NCBI GenBank assembly: GCA_033297205.1
Contig: MU859087.1
Coordinates: 124,001-188,000 of the forward strand
Direction of reading: 5' to 3'
Length of the DNA stretch: 64,000 nucleotides
Origin: Pseudoneurospora amorphoporcata
Lineage: Eukaryota; Ascomycota; Sordariomycetes; Sordariales; Sordariaceae
Shown: in pieces, positions 45,390-56,936 of the stretch
How the letters are laid out: every line of letters begins with the position of its first letter
How positions within the stretch are numbered: the stretch's first letter is position 1
Translations under genes and position numbers: made by a program
The notes under the pieces: generated by a model
Seen by the model: only the letters and a program-made list of their open reading frames with translations
Told to the model about the DNA's origin: nothing
The model's database searches: none

Positions 45390-48300
45390 TTTGATATTGA
45401 TCTTCAACACATTCCGTGTCCGGCAAGGCTCGAGATATCATGGGCTGCAAACGGGCCGAGAAGAGCATCGGACCCTGAACTTGCAATCTGGAACCCCATG
45501 ACTGAATGCTGTCCGTGGCTACGACCTGGAAAAGATGATGGGCTGAGGCGCTGTCTCCAGAACTGAGGTGTCCTGTCGGTCTTGAGAACCATGAAAATTC
45601 GTCTGACATGGTCAGCCCAGTGTGCTTCTTTCCACTTCCACGGCCCGGGCGCGTCTCCTTCCGTAACCTCCGCCGTTTGTTTGCTCTTTCCGGCTCCAAG
45701 GCTAAACCGTATTCTCTGTGCCTTCCCAGTTTGTACGTCACAACCCGCGTCAAGGCGCTGTCATTAATCAAGCCTGTCCCAGAACGGAAGGAACCCGGCT
45801 GTCAGGAACAGGCGTGCCGGAGAAGGTGCAGCAAGCCACAACTTTCGATAATTCAACCTCAGCTCGCGACTTCCAGCTAGAGGTACAGTCGAGATTGTCT
45901 GGCTGCTTCCATCGTCCGACAATTGCTGGTGTCTGATCTGGAGGTATGTAGCACCTTTATCCTCCGAAGCTCAACAAGTTGCTTCAGCCGAAATGCGCCA
46001 ATGGTCTCGAACCGGCAGAAGATTCGCAGATTAAAAGTGCTGATACCAGTATCTACATGGCTCTAGTCTGCCCTGTGCCCCATGGTTGCGTTCATAGCGG
46101 GACGGAACACTAACCAGGGGGGAGGGGGGGCAGGAACCTGGATTCCATTGCCAAGAAGGCAAGGAACTCGCCCATCCATCATCTCCTTCCCTCCAACATC
46201 CATTGTGGCCGTTGTCGAGTAAGATCCGAGTCATCTTTTACCTTTTTCAAATTACAGCCATGAGATGAGATGCGAGTCTTCAGTCAAGTGGAATTCTCCA
46301 TGTCCTCCACAGCAATGACCCTTGTGTTGCTCATTTAAACCGGCGGATCGCAGATCACTAGCACGCGCCCAGCAGTCTAAGTACCACTTACCGGAATCTT
46401 GGTCTATCATAAACCCCTGTCTGAAGGTGAGATAGCTTCCGAGTCACAGAGATTCCCCCCGTTTCTCCATCACAGTCCCCTACATGAAAGGTATTTGCCA
46501 TTCTGACGCAGCCTTCCAGCCTTCAATAGCGGCAAGGCGTCGGGAAGATGGGAGGCCGATGAAGAAGGGGGAGTGGTCCTACCACCGCCCTTCTGGGATC
46601 TGCGAGAAAAGTAAAACGGTCCGTTCAAGACAGGATACGGACCTTATCATCACGACCAGGTTACAACTACTAGTCGGTCCAAACATCATCTTGTTTGTGG
46701 TGCCAAAATCCCCCTCGTCCCACCCGCTCGCACAACCTGGGGCTACCTCTACGACCTGAGGCTGGTGAGATGCCTACCCTGGGAGCGGAACCCCTGGTTA
46801 TGTGTGACCATAGGCCCTTGTTGCCTCTTTCAGTTAGGCTTTCCTATCCGGGCGTGTTTCCTACCATCAGCCTACATACAGCCACCATTGACCGTTTCTC
46901 CTGTTATTCCAACACTTAACGATTCCAGATATTTCACGCACATATAACTCAGGTACGGTTTCCCTATCGGCCAGGTTGGCAGTCCAACTACCTCTACTTT
47001 GCTAGTTGACCACTAACAAAACAGAATCAGATCCTCCTGGGCCTTTTACCCCAGACGATTCCTGGTCCCGCACCAAGATGTGATACTGTGCATTGATTGG
47101 GCAAACCGTGTTAGTGGGTGTAATTCTTGCCTAGCGGGATTACATCACCTATGGCCTGTCTACAGTTGGTAGTCAAAACGAATACCTAGCACAACGCTCG
47201 GCCGTTGCAGATCCACCTCGTCTTGTCTTACAACGTTGTACAGGTGACAGCGTGTACGGTAGCGAGCGCTTCATGGCGGCACTGGAACGGTGGAATAAAA
47301 AGATCAAGGGCCCATGTAAGTTCCTCACCATCTTTCACGATGTGAACACTTGAGAACAATTCTGTTAACAACTTAATCATCATCAACGGCCTGATACTGC
47401 TGTGTTCAAAGGCATGGTATCTTCCACAGACAGACGCTGATTGGCTCGGCTATGCCTTATACATACTAACCCAGACGACCCATTAACCAGGAGTGAACTA
47501 CGTAGAGGTACTTCTACCCTTCCTTCCTCCCGGTCACAGGGTAGAGATGCACCACGGTCCACGCTTATTGCGCACTCGCTGCGGCCCGCTACAGTCGAAA
47601 CGAACGGTTACAAAATGGCCGCAGACAAGGCCCGCTGACCAAGCGATGCACTTCATCTAACTCGATCGGCTCTTTTGATTGCATCCGCCAGTGTCATCCA
47701 AGAAGCACCATCCTGCCCCGGTCCCGCCTCGAAGGTTCGCATGTAACTTCTTCGGTCTTGTCAACGGCGCCTATTTGTTTGTCTCTCGTATCCTCTTCTC
47801 TCACCACGAGTGTATTCTATCACCCGTATACTAACCCGATGATCCTGCAATGATCACCTTGGGGAAATTGCGTGGATGTATTCACCATCGCGGTATGTCA
47901 CGCTGCCCTACTTGACGCGTCTACCCATGTCCAATATCGTCACTCATTTATTCGACAACATGGCTCATCCGGAGATAGTCTGAGCGTGGTTGGATTACAG
48001 TTATCCGTTCTTCTAACAACTCGGACTCAGCGCAACTATGCAGTCATAGCAGTAGACATACAACTTTGCTAAAATCAAAGGTGACATTTGTCAAAGGATC
48101 GGCGGCTGGACTGCCCTACTGATCTACTTCCAGACCACGACTCAAGACGAATACCTTGCTTATGTTTTTCGGATAATAACTGTAGTGCCGGGAAGATGAA
48201 GTAATTCGCACACCTTACTATTTGAGACTCGTGATGAACCTGATTCCTTCATCACTGCCCTACACAAGCAGGTACGTAAAGGGTTTTGAGCGCTTGGTCT

Positions 48301-48827
48301 TTGGAAAGGTAACGTCGCGTAGCTCATGGCGATCTGATAATTTGCATTCTAGAACGGGGGTCATCATTGGATCACCGTCAGAAGGTACTCAAAACGAAAC
48401 ATTTCGGCCTCTATGACATGGTTAAACGACTATCAACATGGATAGTCAGTTAGTGACACGCGATGAAGTTGGAGTGCCAGGACTGCCCAAGGGCAGCGAC
48501 AGAGAAGTGTGGTTATCAAGATTGCCATCCAAGCATGAAGAACAATGACCGTTGTAACGTGTCGAGCTTGTCAGCCATGTAATACAATGGCCTTGTAAGA
48601 TACGGTAAGAAAGGCGACAAACAACACGGCCATTATCAAGTCCAGACCACGAGAAGCATGCTAATATCCCATTGGGTGGTGTGTACATGCCAGCATCGTC
48701 GGGATAGTGCCAGGATGGCTTACCATCACAATTGATTTGAACCTTGGCGCAAGCTATCTTCCAGTCTGTTTCTCTCCTTCCCTGCTTGGTTCCATGAGAT
48801 GAAGCCATTTCGACTTGCAGCCTACTA

Positions 48828-48878
48828 CTCGTCAGGTCTTCAAAATCGACCGTCTGACTAGCGGCGGGGCCTGACGAG
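48828..48878. repeat. Short TA-flanked hairpin (51 bp)
   Basis: Ends CTCGTCAGG and CCTGACGAG are perfect 9-base inverse copies, each abutting TA. The same 9 bases, preceded by TA, start the hairpin at 18868; the shared word is ACTACTCGTCAGG. Interiors are unrelated. Confidence 0.5.
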
Positions 48879-51088
48879 TAAGACAATTGGCCGTTGTTTG
48901 AACCGCCAACGTCTCGACATATCGTGATTAAGACCGGAGCTGACGACGTCCAAGGTCCTGTACTGGCATGTTAGTGAGGTGGGTGTTGGCGATGGAATCA
49001 CCCCTGTGAAATTTGTCACTTGTCAATATATGTGCAATGATTTGACGGCAACCACTATCAGTCATGCCGTGTTGTGAGTTGCCGTTCTGAGAAAAAGCAA
49101 AACCTAACAGAGGGCTGTGAACTAGTCATAGCCCAGCCCAGTGTCTCTAGTGTAAGTGACGGGACCTGATGACGCCCGGGATGGGAGCGGCAGGGCACCG
49201 ACAAGAAATGATCTGCACTGGTCTCTCCCGGTTTACGCGAAGAGGAGGGAGAAAAGCAAAGAGTCAAGCAGACAGACGAAAAGATATCTTCCCAATGACC
49301 ACATAACTGGCAAAAACAAGCCTGTCAGTGAAACTGGGAATTGTTCATGGTTGTCGTCGTCCGAACCGCTTGTCATGGTGGTGGTTCACTCACTTCCATT
49401 CCAGAGATTGTCGTGGCGTTCCACTAAAAAGAACCGAACCAGGTCTGTGCTTTCCCACCACCGGCTTGAGGCTGGGCCACCCGCAACCTCACAGAGTCTC
49501 CACTTGCCCGGAAGAGGATGGAAATTGCTTTTTTTTGGCGAGGTTTTGAGCTACTTAGAAGGCTTTATAGCACTCTTACCAAGCTGTAGGTAAGCTCGGT
49601 AAGTCATCGAAAAGACAAACACAACACTCATCAAAGACATTCGCCCACTATCTCAAGTGGTGAACAGAGGCGAGAGAGGGTAGGGGTGGAGGAGAAAGAG
49701 ACATTGCAATGTCACGTATACTACCTTAGAGGTAGGGACAAGGACGACTGACCTCGGGCTTATTCTGAGAAACGGCTGGAGCTCTGGAGGATCCAATCTC
49801 ATTATTCCCCCACAAACTTTGACCACGCTGTCCCTGTGCTCGAGCCTGGCTCACATGAGATGTCAAGGCTTTTGCTCGTTCAAAAGATCGGCAAGATTGG
49901 GCTTGGACCTGCCACCCCCAGTTACGACCTCAGGCTGCGCGCGCTGCCCTGCAACATGCAGTCCTCCGCATATGTAGTGTACTGCACTGCGCATCGGTAG
50001 TTGGAGGTTGATCTCGTAGATTACAGATTGCGGTAATAAACCCCAACCAGGCAAGCACGGATACCCAGTTACCTCGAAGATCAGCTTCTTAATAAGGCGT
50101 TGCGCATTGCACAAGGGCATTCCCAACCTGGCAAGTCTGGATGTCACTAACGCCTGCTGGCCCTCCCCCGACCAACCTAACACCTTGCAGACATTGGATC
50201 CGGAAAAAGAGGATGATAATCAGACTGAGGCAGGTACCTTACACCATTCACACCGGGCCACAGACACACACACCCTACGGAGACATTCGGAGATTTTGCA
50301 CATGAAGTTTTCATGACGGATCTTTATTAAAAATGGCCCCACTAGGAACCCCCCTCCCGCTCTGGTCATCACAAGAAACTCCGAGTCCCGTGTCTCTTTC
50401 CACTTCGACTATCCACTGATGTCAGTGTACATTGAAACTAGTGACTGAGTTGGAGTTACGGCGGCGCTTCCCTACCTTAGCCTCACGGTGAGGAAACAAC
50501 AACGATGATCACGATGCTACCTATACTGAGGCGTTCGTCGAAGTGTGATTACCTTCTGGTTGCCACCCTCAATAGGCGAGGACCAGATGCACTAGAAGGA
50601 TTCAATCACACTGGACTGACCCGCATCTGGCATTGGCAATAATTTGCATGGAAACGCTAAGTAACGTTTATCGTCCTATGGAGCCTGACAGATGTGTATT
50701 TAAAAGAGAAAGATAACCTGGGCCAAAGTGCGTAGTAAAAAACGTGGTAAGAAAAACATCTTATGTCGGCATCATACCTAGGTGATTTTGACCTAGAATG
50801 TGCAGTTTTACACATAGTTCTAGAGTTTAGCAGCCTCCTTGGTAAACTATCGTCAGGTACGATGGCGTCACTATATAAGTGAGAGATGCTAACCTTTTCC
50901 CAACCATGTGTTGGGGTCCAATCACACAACCAGTGGTATTAACGCCCAGAACACCCTCTTCTCTGAACGATCCGGCCCATTGATCAACCTTTTGTACTCT
51001 GGGGCATGCTAATCATGCACACCTTCATGCACAGTTGATCATACAAAGTAAAAGTAAGATAGACGACATGCCGCACATCCCTCACGTA

Positions 51089-51413
51089 CCGTATAAACTC
51101 GGGAAATTGGATTTCGGGAAACCGCTTTTCAGGCACATATATGTCATTTTCCTGCCCGATGCCAGGTATATGTATGCCTGCCAACTTGGGTTAGGGAGAT
51201 GTGTTGCCACTTAGGAGCACTGTAAATTCGAAATTATTATACTCAGTCTTTTTCCCCTTATCACTCTGGCTGGGACTGGAGGGTAGGGCGTCAGATCTTA
51301 CCCTCCTATACAGAGGATACAGTTGGCACATATGCTGTAATATGTGCTTAAATCTGTACGTAAATGTGCCTAAAAAGCGGTTTCCCGAAATCCAATTTCC
51401 CGAGTTTATACGG
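51089..51413. mobile_element. MITE-like element with about 51-bp terminal inverted repeats
   Basis: Left arm from 51089 (CCGTATAAACTCGGGAAATT onward) and right arm ending 51413 match as inverse copies over about 51 bases with one or two mismatches. TA flanks both sides (51087-51088, 51414-51415). 325 bp, no coding capacity. Near-identical arms suggest recent activity, or selection or mispairing that keeps them alike. Tc1/mariner-type by its TA flank. Confidence 0.75.
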
Positions 51414-51599
51414 TACGCACCTCTTTGCAAGGCGAAACCTCAAGCGTAATTTCACTTGGGACGGAACCAGGCTATGCTAAACATCAACGCCCACGTCTAT
51501 GATGTTCCATAAGCACCGATTACAGAAACCCTCCTGCAGCCTGTACACATCACCTCTGGAAAGTTCGTTAGCGCTGGACTTTACAACGTACTCTTCGCA

Positions 51600-52085
51600 A
51601 CTCAATCAGCATTCCACCAATTCTCATGCAAAAAGTTAGTATTAACCTAATGCGTTTTACCTGTTTTATATACTCTCTCTAATTTTTCGTTTTGAATGTG
51701 GTTATCCTATTATTTTTATATAAAATTTTGCAAACCTCTATCCTAAGAACCGTACTAATAAACCTTTAAGGAATAAAATATAAAATATTATAAAATACAC
51801 TATACATCCTTGTCAAAACTACTTACAATCAGCATCCTAGTTCTAGCAACACTTAAAATTTCGACTTAAGTATTACTAAAACAAGGGAGTTTGCTAGTAC
51901 AAGGGTAGGGTGCACGGGCCGCACTACTAAAACTACTCTAAAAAAGCCTATACTTAAACTTTTGTCCCTTATTATAAGACTATACTAACCCTAATCCTAT
52001 GCCTTTTACCCTTCAAAATTTTATTTTCTTATACAAATTTAAGAGCAAATTTTCGATTTTCTATATACAATATACATATTTGCGC
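51600..52085. other. AT-rich block, possibly a RIP-degraded repeat
   Basis: Strikingly AT-rich with many TA dinucleotides, against a roughly balanced surrounding sequence, with a short GC-rich island (GGTGCACGGGCCGC near 51910). This is the look of a repeat mutated by repeat-induced point mutation, but no parent element can be recognised. Confidence 0.5.
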
Positions 52086-53266
52086 TTCCTCTTACAAAAA
52101 GGGGATTTTGGGGGGTTACTGTTGCAATTGCAAGGGGGTTGCTCCCAGAGGGTGTTGCATTTACAGGGGTGCTGACGTATACCACGCAAGCGAATACCGC
52201 CGGCTTGTAGCCCACCCGACCATCATCAACCAGACAACGGGCAGCAGAGTGGTTCCATACAAGACCTTCACGAATTTCATGACGCCCTGGGGTTGCCGCC
52301 CTCGAAATCCTTCTTCTACTTCCCTCGTTCCTTAAGGACAATAGAATGAGGCATTCAGGGATCTAGGGCCAACAGCTGCCCTGTCTGTATCCACCACCTC
52401 ATGGCTTATGGAGACTTTTATGAGATCCGCTCTTCCCCACTGTGGAACAATCGGGCAGCCATTCCCAAATTGCCATGCGACTAGGAGCCAATGTTTCGTA
52501 AGAAACATCATGATGCATACGCTGCTGTAAGTCCGTGACGGACTGGTATCATACAGTATCTGTATAAATTACGACCAAGGTCTCGAGACTCCGTCGACTA
52601 TTGACCAAACTTCTCCTGGACTCGGCCATCCCTAGGCCACTGTTCGACGGTTGTTCTAGTTTGTCTCAAGACCTCGAATATGCTGGCCCCATAAAACTGA
52701 GACCATTTGCGTCATTCATCGGGGCTTTCCAGGCGAGTATTTTCTTTGGCAGTGTGAATTGGAAGTGTTATGATGCTATCATCTACTTGCTCTTTCTACA
52801 ATTCCATGAGCGACAAATGGTTCAAAAGAAGCAAAGGTAGGAGTTCAGGTGGGTTTATCGTTTGCGCATTCTTTGAACTTAGCATGATTACTTCTAGGCA
52901 CCAATTGCCGATAGAAGCCTAGAAAAAACTCAAATGTTCTTGCTTAAAGGCAAAAGTTGCCATGTGGGTTCCGGTTATGATTTTCCAAGGTTGCTAGAGT
53001 GTTTGTTACTTTTTCTCTTCCAGCAGTGTCGTGATGCGCTATGCTTTCTCTACATATTATGCTTTCAGAGCTCGAACACGCTCTCCATGTCACAGCCTCG
53101 CAAAAACTGGCGATGTGGCCTTTACAAACCCGAATTCGTAACAAGATGCCCGCTTAGAAATATCTGAACTCATAAACAAGGATAAACTAGTTAACTATGG
53201 ACAATATAACGCCTCAGATGACGGCGGATCAGACTATACAAAGAACGAGGCTTTTGAACTTAGTAA

Positions 53267-53722
53267 TGTTGCGTTCAGAAGCTTAATATACTAGTAACAG
53301 TAAGGAAATTTTTATAGCAGTAAACAACAGTAAGCAATAGTATACTGCCGTGTTTTTTGCATTCGGCTGTTTTCTAGTATATATCTGCAAGTCGTTTCAC
53401 TTCCTCTAACGACCTCCAACTCCCCTAATGGGCTACATCTAACTAATCAGAAGGCTGAAAATCGTTAGAGTTCTTACTGCGTTCCTCGCTTTTATACTGC
53501 GCGAAACCCCCATGTTTATACTTTATACTAGTATGAAAGCACTGAAGACTGGATTCCATTCCAGCGCAACAGTACTAACGAACACAAAACTGTTATAACC
53601 TGAAAATTTGGGGTAGGTTGGGGTGCATTACTGTTGCGTTACTATACAGCGATTTCGCTGCAGGCCATCAACAGTATATGCAACCTCTACGATACTGGTA
53701 TACTGGGCTTCCGAACGCAACA
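53267..53722. mobile_element. MITE-like element with TAA target duplication (PIF/Harbinger-like)
   Basis: Begins TGTTGCGTTCAGAAGC and ends in the inverse (GCTTCCGAACGCAACA); the arms stay similar for roughly 30 bases (AGTATACCAGTA-like). TAA occurs directly outside both ends (53264-53266, 53723-53725). A 3-bp TWA duplication is the PIF/Harbinger signature. 456 bp, no transposase frame. Confidence 0.6.
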
Positions 53723-56700
53723 TAAGTGTTCTTAAATCCGCATAATGCCGACCTTTCTCGAAGGGATTAAGGAAAGCAGCATGATGGAATGACGCTTAAC
53801 CAGTTGTACCTTCACCCAGTGTCTTTAATACACGCCACTCCGGACGCATCTATGTGGCTGACGGGGTTCCATGGACGGAAAGTTTCCAATTGGGACAATA
53901 TGTGATAATGGCGTTTATAAGCGATGTTCGGAACGTTTCCCACAAGAACCACGTGTATTGCCTGACCTTCAAATAAGTCCAGGAAGCGAGTGATGTTTCG
54001 TTACATCTCTTCGGTTGCCATGGTGCCCGCCCCACGGCTATAGCGGCCAACAGTAGAGGTAATTTAAGGCCTCTTCCATCAGCGGGATAGCTCTAGATAC
54101 CACAAAACTCTCCACTAACGTATCGACATTGCTCTCGTGAGTGATTCCAAGAGACTAAAACTTTAGGGAAACTCGCTTGATTGGGAGTAGCCCGTGATCT
54201 TACAGTGACGTTTGAGAGTCATTCGCCCCTACAAGCGGTGAAACGAGGAACGATGAAGCCACAAAGCACTGAAATATGCTGTAAAAGCGTTTGAGGAGAA
54301 TGGAATGATATTATATTCAGAAAGATGACGATAGGAAGGCAATGGATCTTGAAAACTAATAGTATTCAAGCTTGCTCTGTTGCTTCGTTGAGTAAAAACA
54401 GCGCACTCTCCTTGGCATGCGCCTGGAACTCATATTCTTGCCCATTTCAGGAAGGGATGCTATTTCCAAACACTCTCCGATCTGAAGCATGCTGGACAGT
54501 TGAAAATGATATAATCAACTTTGATCCATTACACACCAGACGCTCAAGATTTTTATCCCACTTCAAGTTTCTTGCCGTGGCTGTAACAGATCCTGCTGAA
54601 ATAGAGGGCGCACCTCTCTGCTAGATCCTCGCCAAAGCAGCCCTTGCGCATCGTTGAAGCTTCCATTTAATCATACAGTCAACACTTTAGGCCTCCGCAG
54701 AAAGACTTCTTCCATTTACGTATGGTCATTCTGAACCGGACGCCATATTCACGCATGCAATGATGCCCTTCTCTGAACGTGACTGAGCAGTGGATTTGCT
54801 CGTGGGCCATAAAAGAGGTCAAGAACAAGCATTTCACACATGAACTAAGTTCCTCAAGCAGCTGGAGAATGATCTCGCCTGCGATGTAAGAATACCCAGC
54901 AGACACTCCCTGTATACTTCTTACGTACGGTGGGGTGTAGCACAATGCACCAAGGCCAAACTCCCACCTCGTCCCTGTTCCTCCACAACTCTCATGACAG
55001 AGATCACACAGGAACTAGGGAAGCCATCGACGACCAATGAACAGATAGTTACCTTTTTGTTCATCAGGATAATTCTGAAGAAAATACGGAAACCAAAGAA
55101 GGGTGATTTCATGTTCGGCCTCTACCAGCAACCTGGAGTGGCCCTTCGCTCTGAACCTAGCTCTTCTGAAAAGAAAGCATCAACAACAGAAGGAAGGCAC
55201 CACACAAATCGACACCAGACCACCGAGTGTCACATAACACTAAACTCAGGGTGTAATGATCCCAGAGGAAGGGAGACAATGTGCTCCCTTCCACGTAACT
55301 ATCCGCGGACGTAACCATAGAATCGAAATACAAAGTATACCTTAGGCTCCCTCAATTTGTACCAGTTGAGCTTCCTCTGTACATGTTAAGGTATACCTCG
55401 TTGGTAACCCAACCAACAAAAGCAACTTTGAAGGCGCAGGTGACAGGCCAGCTTAAAACATTTTCAAAGAAACACTTCTGATCATCGATCAGTTGATACT
55501 CCGGTCTATTTTACCGTACAAGTGACGTAGGGAAAGTACTCACAGGGCGGAAGACTATCAAGGGCCTTCTAACCCTTACCCACCCATTATAAAAGGAAAG
55601 AATGAAGAACAAACTCATATGTAACCCTGAGTTCCTCCATGTCGTTCAGGAATCTTTTATCCTCATCCCAGAATTTTGAAACAGACTGTCTCCAACTAGT
55701 CAGGGTCTCAAGTAGGCCGGATATCCTTCCTTTGATGTGTTATATGTACTTGGAACGAACTGTACGTTGAATCCCTGTCCAGCTCAGCTTTCCTCATCGT
55801 TAACCGTTGTCTAACCCTTCCTTGACTTGACTCCCTTCCAACACACAATTCAGGCGAACAGGGGATAGGCAAAAGGCTCACTCCCTCCCGTCCCTCACTT
55901 TCTCACTCTCTCGCTCTTTTCTTTACAGGACCATTTGCGAGATATGTTTCCAGTTTCCACCCATTCCACCCAATTCTGCACATCATGTCCCTGCTGTGCA
56001 ACAGTCGTACAATTCTGTCATGTGGCATTACACAGCATTTGTCCATCTCCTATAGCTCACCTGGTCACCTACCTACCTACCTCTTGCTTGTGCGTCTTCC
56101 CCCATCCCGTCGTCCCCTTGACGAAGCATTCCGGCCTTGGCTACGGTTGTTTGGGCGCTGCTACTTGGGAACCGTTTACCGTCGTAACCTCCGCAGCTGT
56201 GCCTACCCGCCCTACATCTCATGCAATATGCATAACATATTTGCATTGCATATACATTTACATTTATCCGCTGACCGGTACTGGATATTTGCACCTTCTT
56301 TACTGGCTCCGCTGGAAGGAACCACCGCAGCTGTCTCGGATAGTTACCGAGAAACGGTGGTACGTAATAGGACATCGCGCTGCTGCTGCAGCACTGCAGG
56401 CAGCACTTTATCTGCAACGAAAGTGATACCGAAGGCTTGGGTGAGTTCGGCGAGGTGGATGTTGGGGGACAAGGTGCTGGTGGAGAGAGGCGCACGCATG
56501 CCTGTCTGGAAAAGCAGGGGCAGGGAATGATTACACGTCCTGATGGGGCACTGGGAATAGCAAGTGATCGTCTGAGGTCGATGGTGAATACCAAATGCAT
56601 TTGATAGAACTACCTCTCGCTATCTAATGCTTTGCTGTTGTCCATTGAAGTATGTGGACATGACAATACCGGCCGGCTGACAAATGACTGTAGAAAAAAA

Positions 56701-56936
56701 GCAACCAACGTGCATGAACCATCATTCGTTTCAGAGTGGAAAAAGAGGGAATAACAGAGGGAGGGGAGTGGTGATACTGATTATCGTCGGCGACATTCGT
56801 GCACCAACACGCATCAATGGCAAGCCGCTAATATCATCCACGACACCTGCTATGTAACGAGCACTAAATTCATGACTCCGTAACAACAACGCACGCAAAT
56901 GGTGAGGCATTGTGGTAGACTAGGTAGCCAACCAAT

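Larger units (their letters stand above)
43425..56936. other. Gene-free region of about 13.5 kb
   Basis: Between the Zn(II)2Cys6 gene and the Lon gene I find no frame with recognisable domains. The first 800 bases are probably promoter and leader of the regulator. From about 46 to 56 kb, words are less GC-rich than in the genic flanks, and the region holds a small hairpin (48828-48878), two inverted-repeat elements (51089-51413, 53267-53722) and a very AT-rich block (51600-52085). Frames such as 48446-48886 (-), 54325-54624 (+) and 55935-56530 (+) are noted but not called. Small secreted-protein genes with several introns could have been missed. Confidence 0.5.

Noticed and set aside
48446..48886. 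Minus-strand frame of 146 codons with a possible 63-nt intron and several cysteines
   Set aside because: Looked like a small secreted protein, but no signal peptide was found, and its 5' part overlaps the TA-flanked hairpin at 48828-48878.
55935..56530. Two overlapping plus-strand frames (163 and 181 codons) after the Lon gene
   Set aside because: Neither has conserved content; both run over pyrimidine-rich sequence where open frames are common by chance.
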